DNA of 64,000 nt, taken from assembly GCA_949825025.1 (NCBI GenBank), contig OX463780.1:38730979-38794978 (forward strand), in the 5' to 3' direction. Shown here piece after piece: positions 24,801 to 37,400 of the stretch. Within the stretch, counting starts at the first letter, position 1. Each line of letters begins with the position of its first letter. Source of the stretch: Siphlonurus alternatus (taxonomy: Eukaryota > Arthropoda > Insecta > Ephemeroptera > Siphlonuridae). Made by a program: the position numbers and the translations under genes. Below the pieces are notes generated by a model. That model was not told where the DNA came from and did no database searches. It was given only the letters and a program-made list of their open reading frames with translations.

Positions 24801-25101
24801 TATAGGCATTTCCCCCGGCCACTCTAATTTTTTTTAACATTGGCCTTATGGGGCCGCTCTTTCCCCCCCCCCCCATCCCCCGGGTCAACTTTAAAACATT
24901 TCCTTAGGGTGGAGAACGAACGCTAACTGTGGACTTTGCAGGGTGCAAGGCTCGTTCTTCCTGGACACTAACCCGGACCCGCCGTTCGCACTCGGGGTGT
25001 TGGGCAGCGCGGGCACCATCGACCGACCGCCAGGTCAGCAGTCCCGCGTCGTCAGCAAGCAGACCGAGTGTGGCAGTTCTCTCAACCCGGGGCAGCAATA
25101 A
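18824..25101 (+). CDS. Lipase B: secreted pancreatic-lipase-family / phospholipase A1-like enzyme
   Basis: Exons 18824-18896, 21523-21667, 21916-22064, 22419-22670, 23401-23508, 24047-24130, 24230-24398, 24942-25101; 1140 nt, 379 residues, by coincidence the same length as lipase A. Exon 1 encodes a signal peptide with core TLLVLMLLSSVAIP. Motifs: LLIHGYTGH, GFSLGAQ (Ser about 184), GLDPA (Asp about 209), SCSHGRAPMYYAES (His about 277), so the triad is intact. The lid between cysteines (PGC ... SCSH) is about 10 residues. Exon 4 is exactly 252 nt, as in A and C, and intron phases agree. It has one more intron than its paralogues, splitting the region after VDVMHTNAGNK; the frame requires a GC donor there. 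The tail is longer and hydrophilic. Second gene of the array. Confidence 0.9.
18897..21522 (+). other. Lipase B intron 1
   Basis: 2.6 kb intron holding one palindromic MITE (19449-19767), an A/C-rich AACAAAAA low-complexity stretch (about 20158-20215) and a GC-richer block (about 20790-20960) with no convincing exon. Confidence 0.6.
19449..19767. repeat. Palindromic MITE with TGACGTCA motifs (copy 1, TGGACAATTTGCATGACA ends)
   Basis: The element is a near-mirror of itself: TGGACAATTTGCATGACATT, ATTGCAGAAATGGGTAGAGG, GCTACTCTGAATTTTTTCAG, ACTATTTTTAAAAAATTATT then TATGACGTCACGAG, and the same blocks inverted on the right. Each arm holds a TGACGTCA. No open frame. I infer a non-autonomous DNA transposon. 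Confidence 0.9.
22826..23142. repeat. Palindromic MITE with TGACGTCA motifs (copy 2, GAGTATCGACCTCATT ends)
   Basis: Same body as the 19449 copy, but the outer arms are GAGTATCGACCTCATTTT and the inverted AATGAGTTCGATACTC. Located in lipase B intron 4. The left arm carries GTGACGTCACGAG; the right arm has GTGACGTAAC. Confidence 0.9.
23509..24046 (+). other. GC-AG intron unique to lipase B
   Basis: The frame only continues if exon 23401-23508 is cut at AACAAAG|GCACGT and rejoined at TTGTACAG|GCAAGTACGG. The nearby GT at 23513 would break the frame. Lipases A and C have no intron at this place. Confidence 0.75.
24725..24890. repeat. Repeat with GGATCCACGCCTG-type end (copy 1)
   Basis: Starts CAGGCGTGGATCCAGGGGGG and continues with AACATGGGCAATATAGGCAT then TTCCC, and AACATTGGCCTTATGG, ending in a run of C. 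Related copies are at 54571 and 56131. The ends resemble hAT-type MITE termini. Sits in lipase B intron 7. Confidence 0.75.
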
Positions 25102-25205
25102 AACGTTGAATGGAAAATATAAGGGTCTCATTTCATATCCCAGTCCCAACATATCATAGTTATAATATAAGTGTGACATTTTTGGTGTCGATCGAGTCAT
25201 TGTTG

Positions 25206-25211
25206 AATAAA
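25206..25211 (+). terminator. Polyadenylation signal of lipase B
   Basis: AATAAA about 105 bases after the stop. Another AATAAA (25097-25102) overlaps the stop codon itself and is less likely to be used. Confidence 0.55.
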
Positions 25212-28200
25212 AACGTCATTCAGCAAATCATTAGAAAGAACTGAAAGCTAAAATTATATTTTTTATTTGAGAATCTTTTAAATTTACTTTTCTTTTCGAA
25301 ATTAGAATACAATTATATGTGTCATTAATGACTATAATTTATGTTCATTGCAGGGTGAGGGTAGTCAGGCAGGAGCTATCTGAATTAATTCATAATTAGT
25401 CAAAGTAACTCGCTTCTTAACATTCATAAACAATTAATTTAATGTAAAATACGTGAAAAATACACAATTAGTAAGCCAGTTCTCCACTATATGATACTAT
25501 GTAATCTGGATAACATGCACTCTTGCTTGGCGCATGCGCAGTTCTCTACAAAACATCTCGCTGATTGACCCACTTCTCGTCACGCTCTTGCACGGTGTCA
25601 TAGAGCTCGTCGCAAGGACGCAAGGTGCATGCAAGGTGCAACATTAGCGTGTAAAATTGTTCGTGAGAAACTGGAGAGGTGATGGAGTGTCAATGTCACT
25701 GCCGAAGTCGTAGATAGTAAATTAAATTAGGATCGCATTGTTTAACTTAATATTGAATTGAAATTATATCTCAACCTTTAACTATATATAGGATATAAAA
25801 AATATATATAATATGTATGGTCCACATGCATGCATTAACCATGGTACTTTGTACTACTTACATGATTTTACATGAAATGCAAATAATTTTGAAGAATGAT
25901 GAACTCATTGTTAATTTATAATTCCTATAACCACATTAAGAATATTCAGTAAAAAACTATAATTTATTTTGCTTGTCTATATAAATATAGTATATAGTGA
26001 ACTAGAAGCTATTGAAATGTGTTTATATATTATATGTCAGAAATAAGGAGCAACCGCGTGCTCGGACGTGGAATGAAAAATTAATGAAATATTAATTGTT
26101 AAATCTTGGGTGGATCTCTAATTTGCAATTAAAATAGTTTGCGATTTGTTCAATTAATAAACATTACAAGTATTCATATTGGATATTTAATAGTTAATGA
26201 TTTGTTTGTGTTTGTTAACGTCACCTCTTAGATTATTTTAAGCAGCGCCCTTTATCATTTCACTGTACCTTATGCATAAATACTCACATTAATTAACTAT
26301 ATAGTATACTCACAAAATATTCAAACAAAATCATTTTTGACTTGACGTTCTAAACATTTAATTAATATAATATATATACGAAACAATGATATACAGAATA
26401 TGAATTATTTGATTGATTATTGAGATTATGCACTAAATGTTAATATTACAACTTTTACAACTGTCATGATATACAATATAAAAATCATATACTATTCTCC
26501 TTTCAAGTATGTTTTTTAGCTGGTGTTTACTACAGTTTCTTTTACAATACATATAATATACTTTCAAATAAACATCAAGAGTAACATCCTCTCATTGTAA
26601 AAACATAGCTCTCTCTTAATCGACTAATAAACGTGCATGTATGCACCGAACTGAAGCAGCGTGACTTTCCTCGCTTATTTACGTTAAATTGAAACGTATC
26701 ATTACCCTCAGGAGCAGGTGAAAATATACATTTTGCGTAATTCAGAAGTTTTTTGTGTATATATCGATATCAGGTCTCGATGTCTGGTTTCCGTACTTTT
26801 ATTTACAACTAATTTAAGATTTCTATATAGCATAGAGCAATTTTTTTTTTTTTAGCAAGAGTGAGTGTATTATATAGTTACCAATATATTTCATTCGTAG
26901 TGTAATTTATATCATACTATATTAATATTTTGGTCTCAAAAGTTTGAAAAATATAATATGTTTAAAAAAGATTACAAATAAAAATCAGCTGATTTTATCC
27001 ATATTTTAACAATCTATAATACAAAAGTAATATTAAATTAATACAGGAATAATACAGGATAATTTTACGTGCAGCATATTGTATGAATAAAATCGTAGTC
27101 CAAAATGAGTGTGGACAGCTTATATGCTTGATAAGTACTAATCGCTCTATCCCTTTCTCGACTCGTATAATATATTATAATATCTATTGTTGATATTTTA
27201 TTTTTTTTATCATCAATAAAATACTTCCTGCATTAGAAATTCATGCATGGAACGGTTTTAACTTTCTTTACTGTCGTGTTTATTAATTTCAATAATTTCT
27301 TAATTTGCACGTTTGAGAAAATATAATATTCCCTAGGAAAAAATAATTTTACTAACCTATACATACACTAAGGTTAGTGTTAGTGAATAATGATCATTGT
27401 AATAGCTAATTAGCAGCTAATAGCAAACGTCAGCATTTGGTTATATTATCCACAAACTGCATAAATCCTCACGGGCAATCAAGTATATTATATTATATCA
27501 AATATTTTATTTTTTTTATTAGTCTTTAAAGAAGGTATTTATAATAAAAATAACTTTACAAATTACTACTATACTTATATCCTAATATTTCAAAAAATAA
27601 ATGGATCACCAATTTGCATTGGTATATTTTTAATAAATAAATAAATAAATTATAAATTAAAATTAGTTTAATCAAAATACAAGAAGTATAAGTTTATTGC
27701 TCCTTTTTATATATTGTCTCTATCTCAATGATAGACTTCATTATAAAAATAGTAATTAACATCAATAAAAAATAAACGTTACAAGGCTTGCTATTTGCTC
27801 TGTCTTCGTAGGTATAAATACTATAAATCTGAGAGATGATATTACTCATAGATGCATGGAATTAAACTGCTCCCTGCTATAAGCGCACGTGGTGAGTTGC
27901 TGAGGTTTTCCCTGCACGCTGGAAACTCCAGAGCGTCCAGTTTCTCCGCTCCCTCTTCCTGACTTGCTTGCTGGAGAGGAGGACGCAGACGCTCGCTCTA
28001 CTCGAGAGCACTTTCTTCCACTTTCCCAGAGGCGAGCCGCCGAGGAGGTCGCAACAGCAGCGAGAGAGCGCCGCAGAAAGTGCTCCATCACGAAATCATA
28101 GAGCGAATGCAGTCATTTGCAGGAGTAACAGTTCTAAAAGCTTAATCATATTAGTGACATTAGGAACGTAAAACAGTGTAAGTTTGCTTCGATCGAGTGA

Positions 28201-28310
28201 CTCAAGATTTGTGAATGACTGCAGAACGTTCAGTGAAAACTTGTAGGAGAGACTTGAACGCGTGCGACAATTTAAAGTTTTGGTGACAAGTGTTTTTGTG
28301 GACAGTCAAG
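25212..28310. other. Intergenic region, lipase B to C, with lipase C 5' leader
   Basis: AT-rich, no gene seen. A GC-richer stretch (about 27880-28090) begins after a TATA-like CTATAAGC (about 27877) and probably marks the promoter and long 5' UTR of lipase C. A TCAGTG initiator-like motif is at about 28229. Confidence 0.45.
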
Positions 28311-31300
28311 ATGAAACCAAACTATGACATTTTGAGGACGGGGGTGTGTTACCTTGCAGCCCTAGCTGTCATAACCCTGCTTCTCCCACAGTGTAAGTTA
28401 ATAGTTTAAACTTCTGTTGTAGTCAATTTTATTACAGTTTTTAAGACAGAGAGTGTAACGTTACAACTACAGTGAAAGGGGGAAAAAAATAGTTGTAACA
28501 AGTATTTCTTTTCGAATGGGCTTTGTTGTATAGAAGGGGCATTCACAAAGTCTTAAGGCCACATTTAAGGCTAGATAATTTAAAGCTTGATTTTAGACTT
28601 GTTTTTTAGACCCAAAATTTCTGGTCTTAAATTATTGAGCCTTAAATGTGGCCTTAAGGCTTTGTGAATGTCCCTTTATATAATTTATTTATTTGTTTAT
28701 TTCACCAACATATTTTACAATTACAATAATTATCAGGTGGAAATAGGACATTTTACAAGCCACTATTGATCACCAGGACACAAAGTGGTAAAATATATTT
28801 TTATTTAGTTCAATCCTATAAATCCTATGGATTAAATCCTGTTTTTTTACAACATTCCATTTATTCAAAATTGAACTAAACTGGTAGAGAGTAGATTAGA
28901 CGTGTAGATTGTCGAGAGTTTCCGCAAACTTAAAACAAAAAATGGCACACTTATCCTGATGATAAGAAAAAGGCATCATAATTTAACTTCAACTTGGGAA
29001 AAAATACAGCATCCTATCGTTTTTTACTTATCATGAGAAGGGTATAAATTATATTATATTATATAATATATAAGCTTTTGTGCGAGGTCATATTTTTAAA
29101 ACTCAATAAATAATATCTAAAAGTAATACAAATTGTGATAATTCATTCAACATTATTATCATCATCTTAACTATAAAACACATCAAGAGTCGACTTTCTA
29201 GATAATATACATTCAATTAAAATTACTAATGTTTATTTAAACTCGTACTAAAATACGACCGTCCTTACGACTAAAATATATGACTAAAATATTTGACCGT
29301 CCTTGTGGCTTACGGTAGGTCAAGGTTCAGTGGTCTCCGGGCAACAAACGTACGTGATTGATAAAACGGATTTCCTTCCAGTTTGGAGCCTGTGATTAAC
29401 CTCTCGTCGTCTTATTGAAAAACAAAAGTAAGCTCTCGAGTCGACGTTCGCGAGAAGTGAAACTGCATGACACACTTGCGTACATACATGGACGAACGTC
29501 ATATGTGAGCAAACCCAGCACTTTTTTGTGTTTTTTCAGACTATTACAGTTAGGTGTCACCCGGTTCCGAACTGTTTGCTTCCTTAAATTTGTCAATATT
29601 GCAGCATATAACGTGAAATAATCATATTACTATAACAACAACAACAAAAAATTATGCAGGATAAAAATAGAAGGGAAATCGAACAAATCGTCATAATATA
29701 ACAAGTTTCTATTATGCAAAACATGGCAAGTAAATTTAAAAAATGATGACTTCAATGGTGTTACAGCAGGCTATCCTGACTAAATATTATAAATACATTT
29801 TTATTAAAAAAAAAATAATAAAACTCTTTAACATAAGATTTGCACCTCATAACTTTATTATTATACTATTAATGAAACGATATTTATCAACTGTACTGTC
29901 AGATGCAGTATTATAGGATAGGTTCACACTATACACTTAGTAATATTGAAATATTTTATTTCTGTAACAATTTAATTGAACTACCATAAAATTATGATTT
30001 TTGCAAGTTCTGCACAAATTGATACAGATTAAAAGTTTAAGTCTATTTTAGAATTATTCATTTAATTACTTTTTATGAATATGTAGCTAGAAGACTTAAT
30101 TATTAATGCTGGAGAATGGACAACGTATTTAAGGTTAAGTGTATATAAATTACAATTAAACACCAAAGTATTAGACACAGTATGAAGCTGTGCATATTTA
30201 TGTTGCTGTAGGTCACGTGAGTCCTTCACGGATGGTGACCACGCCCCTTTATCAGAGCGTGACTTCAACCGACTGGAGGTTGGGAAGTGATCTTTGCAGT
30301 CACTCAGTAAAAAAATGTACTCTTTAACATCAAAGATTGGTAATTATGAAGTGTCCTTGATGAATAATTATATCCTGGAGTCGTAGTAATTAAATTCGTA
30401 CGTTGTAGTCGAACAACTTTTATATACATGTGTCATTTAATTGTAAATAATATTTTTAATTGTTATAAAATTCAGTATTAACTAAGGATGTATTTTTATA
30501 GTAAAGTATTTATTTTTTACATGAATTTTATTATGAGCAATATATTATGAATTATATAGTAAAATTGTGATTATGTTTCGTCAAAAACTTTATAACTGTG
30601 GAAGATATTTGCTACAGTTTTTAGCATTGCTTCGTAAGTACTTTCATTTATTAACAGCTTTCAACTGAAATACGAAATAGATTGCCTTGAAAAATATCTT
30701 TCACTGCAACCTCCGCAAGGCTTGTTGAGGAAACTGGAAATACTTATTTGCGTGATAAATTAAAGCTATATTCTACATACCCATGCACCCAAGCTCGTGT
30801 TTTACAGTACAGGATCTCATTTAAATTAGCATTATTTTTAATTTAATAAATTGTTTCCAGATATATAGAGTATTTTAATTAAAACAAAATAAATGATGAT
30901 GTGAACAACTTTTGTTATTGTCATGTCATTAATTAAAATCAATATATAGGTTGAAATGTCAAGATTATAATTTTTTATTGCTCACTCTACACAACACACT
31001 ATATAAAACGGAATCTTATACGGAATGTAGTTTTGTTACGAAACGTGAATTATGAAATTTATTTATCCATAAACAGCGCTGTAATCCTGTAATATATTAA
31101 TTATATAAATATTGGAACTGTTGCAAAATCCATTAATGAAAATAATATTCTACTTGATACTTTTAAAATCAAATCAATATACATGGAATTTTTTTATTGC
31201 AGAAATGGATAGAGGGTACCAATAACTACCAAATTATGTTACGTATACCTCCTTTCCTTTCTTTTTTATATTTTTTAAAGGCCACCAGGAAGTATTGTTA

Positions 31301-31421
31301 TAAAAAAATATTTAAAATTCTGGTTTGAACACGCCTTTTTTAGGTCCTATATCCTTGTATTAATAAAATATTACGCCTATTGACGTACTTTTAATAATTT
31401 TTTAAAAATAGTTCCCGCGAC

Positions 31422-31456
<35 letters not shown>

Positions 31457-34400
31457 GAGTAGCAATTTGGTACCCTTTTTCATATTAATTAACGATTAAA
31501 AAGTTGTTATGCAATTTTATATTATGTTAATGTAACTGCAAAAATAAGAATATTTAGCTCAAAACCTTTGGCAATTTTTTTTTTTTGCACTTCTACTGCA
31601 GTAAACATATTATAGCTGCAGAACTCTCCGTATCTGCCACTCCTTCTTGTATTACGACATAGTATACGTATACATCTTGTTCCTATACCCCTTCCTCCCC
31701 GCTGTCACTGCATATTGGAGCTCTAGTGAACAACAAGTGATCTGCGAGTGAAAGGAATGTTTCTGCTCCAGCTGCAAGCAGACACACTTAATCTCAAGTG
31801 GCTGAATATCCCCAAGGGTTTTCAACATTCACAATTTTTTCCCGGGATCAAAAAAGTTATTTAAAAAAAAAAAAAACATTATTCCAAAATAAACAAAATT
31901 ATTTACATAAAATTAAAACAAGCGATTAGATTTTTTTTTTCGAACTAGACATTGGAGGGTTAAGAGCCCTATATAATCTATATATAATTATATATGTATA
32001 TAACGTAAATTTAAGCTATTCATACAAAATATAAATTTTTAAACAGAGGACGATATTCTATACAATGTATGGACATTGATGCTTGAATAATAATTTAAAA
32101 TACTGTACATAACTACATATATTATATAAACTATGTATACAGTGTAGTAATATTATTGTACCTATATTATACTGCAGTATATATCCCAAACTCTTTTTGG
32201 GGGAAAAAAAAAAGAAAAAAAAACTTAAACTTGTTTACATAACACGACGAAAAAAGAAATGTCATATTTTTATATTAAATACTTTATACCGTTATAATTT
32301 AATTTTACTTCTTATTAGCAATCTGCACGATGAGTGTTGATTTGAATGTGTTCAATTTTTGCTTGTCAAAAATGAGGAAGCGATTAAGAATTGAGTGAAA
32401 ACTGAAAAGTGTATAATAACTATAAACTAAAAATTAAGAAAATCAACAAAACCTCAGTAGCACGCACGATTCGCTCGGTAATTTTACTTTCATTTCAATG
32501 TGTGAAGCAGTAATATATAATAATATGTTTTTAACTTTTTTCTTTCTTTTACAATCATGTGTAATCATGTGTATTACAAATCACGAAGAAAACAATATTT
32601 TTATTTTTTTTTCTCTTCAAATATCTACACGTACGTCTTTAATTTAATGTCAAATTTGAGTCTTCTTACACTTTACTGTAAGATGTAGACAAAAAAAAAA
32701 AAAAAAAAAAATCCAAACGTTTTTAATATCAAGATATTAAAATTATTAAATTAAAATAAAATTATAATTTAATCAATTCATGAGCATGACAGTAACTCAA
32801 AAACAATTTTTACTAAAACGCATATTTAGAATAAGAGAAATTGGAAAGCATAAACATAACAAACAATGAATATATGCAGCGTAAAATTTATTATAACAAT
32901 GCTACGTACATAAAACCTTCTTCTTTTAAATGTAAAACACGTTAGATTTTCCTCTCTCGATTCCAATTTCACTTCATTTTCATTTTTCTTTTGTGACCTT
33001 TTTTGACTTAATTTTTATTATACGAGTGTCAAAGGTTTTCATAAAGCAAACATTTTTAATACATTTTTATGTGAGAATACCGTGCAGAAAAATTAAATAA
33101 AGGAAAGTTACAAAGCCCCAGGTAAAATATTACAAATTCATTTCTCAGATCTTTGCCGAATTGTTCCGCATTGTTGTTCTATTTTGCTTGTCTTATATGA
33201 ACGAATATAATGATATATGCTATCATTAAGAACATACTAGAAACTAGAACTATTGTTGTAAAACTACTTTATTATATTTTTATGGAGCTTCATACAATTA
33301 TTAAAGCCTTGAAGATAAATATGCAATAAAGCAAACCAAAAACCAACTGAACTTCATTTCACAATGTAAATTTGATGAAAATTATATGATATAATTATAC
33401 CTCGCTGCAATGTATAATCTAAAATATATTTTTGATTTACATACTTAATATAATAGAAAATAATAGACATAATTATTCGAGATATAAAGTTTCAGCAGGA
33501 TACATACATAAAATTTAATGTACATAATTATTGAATAATAAATTTATTAATTACATATTATTTAATTACTATATACACTGTGTATATTTATTTTAGAGAG
33601 AAACAAAAAATAAAATGTATAATTATAACTGCAGTGATTTTGTGTATTCTTTAAGAGTATAATAGCTGTATTATTATTCCTGCATAAAAATTACTTTCTT
33701 CCATTCAAGAAAAACAAAAGCATGCAGTCAAAGACTTGTACTTTACTCTGGAAGTCTTTGCATTCAGTATTTTAGAAGTGCAAATTGAGAGGAAGCGATG
33801 TTATATAATATACGACTTGAAAGTATCATTATGTTTAGTTGTACTCTTACTTTGACCTCTATTTGGAGAGCAGGAGCTATAGGGATCGAGGACTTAAGTT
33901 TAAGTTCATGAAAGCACAAAATTTATTCTCGTAATCGAAAAACCAGGTCAATTTAGCCATGCCTATACATTGGTGCTCATGCAGAATGAGTGCTGTTCAT
34001 TTTTTCACTAAGGACGTTTAATATATTGACGTTTAGCTGAGAAATTAAAACAGAAATATAAAAAAGATTCATAATTCGCTACCTTTTAAAAAAAAATTAA
34101 TTAAAGAGTTTGTTCATTTAAAACATTTAAAATCTAGAGTCCATGTGAGTGTGCTCAGTAGATAATACGATAATACTATAAAATCATACACACAAAAAAG
34201 AGAACTTAGACTATGTAGTACAGATATTATAATATAGGACTAATTAAATAATATATACAATTTATTTTCTGTTAGTAATAATTAAAATGTATAATTTTTT
34301 TAATATGTTTTATCTTCTCTTTTACATATAGTTCAGTGATTTTTATGCTATATTGTGATTAGAATATAGAATAATATCTTTATTTAGGCGATATTAATTA

Positions 34401-37400
34401 TTTATTTATTTGATTTATTAGTGTTAATTTTATTACTGTGCACTTTATTCAAGTGATTTAATAATATGCATTTTGTTTAATATTTGTAATGATCTGAATA
34501 CAAGTGAAAAATTATGTAAGCGTAAATCAGAGCACACATGCATGACATGCACTTTTTTCTATTGCTTCAACTGCATGCATATAAACAAGACTTGTTTGTA
34601 CACTTGTAGTGATTGATTTATTCTAACAAGTTCACTTAATATACGATCAAGTTGTTGTGTACCACAACCCTGACTCCACGGCACAGTAGGGCACAATTGG
34701 GCACAGTTAAGGTTCACAGTTAGGTAAGCTGTAATGCCCATGAGTATCCAGTAGGGCACAGTGTTTATATTAGGTACCCCAGAGCATCCTAGCTTTCTAA
34801 ACTTGGCGTAACTTGGCACATTGAATACACTCTTTGAAGTTGTATCGACTATGAACTAGAAGGGGCTTAAATGATGCTTTAATTGATATATATAATATCC
34901 AACTGATATTTTTTTTCATTAAATAAACTACATTGGCAATATATCTAATTATTATCAAATTTACTTATTAATTTTGGACTTTGAAAAAATTTATACCCGG
35001 ATGGTAGCGCCATCTGTTTCTAAAAAATTGAAGTAAGAAAAAAAAAAGCAACATACAACATATGATATGGGTGTCATTGTCAACAAAAACAGAGATGCTG
35101 TCTCTTTTTTATTGGAAAAGTCTGCTTTGCAGTCTTTAAAGAAGGTAAGAAATATATTAAAAAGTATATTGAAATAGCAAAGTTCTTTTTTTTCTAATAA
35201 ATTGCTTCTTTTTTACAGTGATTATTACAAATTCTAACATCATGAGAGGCCCTATCATAGCTTTTCTTTCTCCAGCCCAGCCCGCCCCCTTGAATTCTCT
35301 CTTTTCTTTCAACACTGAGGAAGTTATGCCCAGGCTAGCTACTTATGTGGTGAGTTAAATATTTACAAAATCTTTTCATATGTGTGTTATAATCTCATTT
35401 TCATAATTTTACAGGCAATGAATTCAACTCTGCTGCATGAAATGCTGATTAGTGGATTCTATCACCAGACATCATGGCCGCCAATATGCGGGATAGAGAC
35501 AAAAGAGTTGCAGCTGCTAGCATCAATGTTTTAATTTTTTATGCTAGAGTACTCTGTTAATTACCATGATAAAATAAAAATATTTAAAAAACTACATTTT
35601 TTTAGTAATACGTTAACTTAATTAGCTTTAATGAAATGAAAAAATAAAAAATTAATAAGGAGAAGGGGCGGGGGAGAGCTACCAAGTCTAAACCATTGGT
35701 CGAACTGTGATTTTCACAGTTCGGCCATTTTGTGAGAATCACAGTTCAGCCAAGTGTCTTTGACTAGGTACCTCTGTGAATTTCACAATTGCGCCGAAGC
35801 ACAAGGGGATTAACAACCGGGCTGCCAAGTTCAAATTACAATGTTAATAGAACACAAGATTGAACTTGGCACCTAACTGTGCCCAACTGTGCCGTGGAGT
35901 CAGGGAAGGCATGAACAATCGCTGTACCGCCTTGCGTAAGCCGCTGCAGCCGTGGGGAATGTTAATGCTATAGAGTGATGCAGTGATCGACTGGTTGTTG
36001 GTCATGCATCGATGCACGCCAAGGTTCTCCGTCCGGTCTTACTTTCCCTCGGCCGTGAATTAAACGGCTGGCTCTTCTCTTTCACGAGATCTCCACGGAT
36101 AACAATGTTGTGGAGGCAGTGTTAGTGATATATAGAACACTCTAGCAATTAACCCGAGAAAGACCTTCTATTGTGAATTTATTTTCAGTTAATATTTTAG
36201 ACTTTTTACAAAAATAAACTATTTCAGTTAATTTTTTTATATTTTTATTGAATAAAAAATTATATATTTGAATATTGGTATAGAATAAAAAATGTAAACA
36301 AACAAAAAAAATGAAATAATACAGAATTTTAACCTGCATTGATTTGTTTATCATATTATTCGACAATGAAAATTAAAGGGGACAAAATAAATTAAATGAC
36401 TTTTAACGCCTACATCAAAAATAAAACTATTTAGTTTTGAAAGTTTTACTGACTGTCTACACACTCTATACAGGTAAAATAATGTTCAGTGTTTTCTCCC
36501 GGCTTGACGTGTGTTGCGGGTTGCAGGGGGCGCGGCGCAGCAGGGAGCGGCCAAGCGGCCCACGCGACAGCAGCAGGAACCGCCCCGCAAGAAGCCGACC
36601 ACGGTGACTGACCTGTTCGTCACCGACTCGTGCCTAGACAAGCCCTACGTGTGTCCTCACCCTCGCATCCAGTTCTACCTATACACAAGGTGGGCGCATA
36701 ATTGAAGTTCTTTTTTAATGTGCTTTTGATGTGCTTTTAATCGAATAGAGTATATTTATATACCTGCAGTTAAGTTCGAAGTAATAAATGATAATGAAAT
36801 CCTCACCCACAGTTTGAGTCTTCATCATATGTTATCACTGCCTCCAATTAATCAACAACATCAATTCACATGACGTAGTCACAAATTTTGAAACTCAAAT
36901 TTTATATAAAATACTATTAATAGTTAACTATATATAGCCCTGGCTTTGGACCATTGCACTTCCGGTTCATTGACAAAAGCTGTAGCGCCCATCCTGGCTG
37001 AGGTTTCCACGTTTCCCTCAGCCGCAGGCAAATGCCGGGATGGATTTGCAAGGCCGTGGCCGCCCCCGTTCCGGAAGAGCCCGCGAAACGCTCAAGTTAG
37101 GGTTTCGGAAGGTTCGGGGTTTCAAAGTAGTATGTAATTAGTAAATAGAAGTACCCAATAGGGTTTGATTAAAAATAAAAAAATAAATAAAAATAAAAAT
37201 ATATAGTTTAGTACATAAATTGATAAAACTTGTATCAACTCTTTCATTATAATCTACATTTTCTCGATCTGGAAAATGTTTATAACACTGAAGTCTCAAA
37301 TAAATATTATAATATTATGCATGAAATAGACGAAAAAATATCATTTCAATGGATGAATTTATCATTTGGTCCCTATATATGTAGGACGCTAGTACATACA

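Larger units (their letters stand above)
28393..36526 (+). other. Lipase C intron 1 (8.1 kb)
   Basis: AT-rich intron with a short MITE (28535-28676), a degenerate palindromic MITE (31185-31490), poly(A/T) runs, a 1.24-kb TIR element (34668-35904) and GC-richer islands near 29300-29500 and 30210-30290 that lack convincing exons. Confidence 0.6.
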
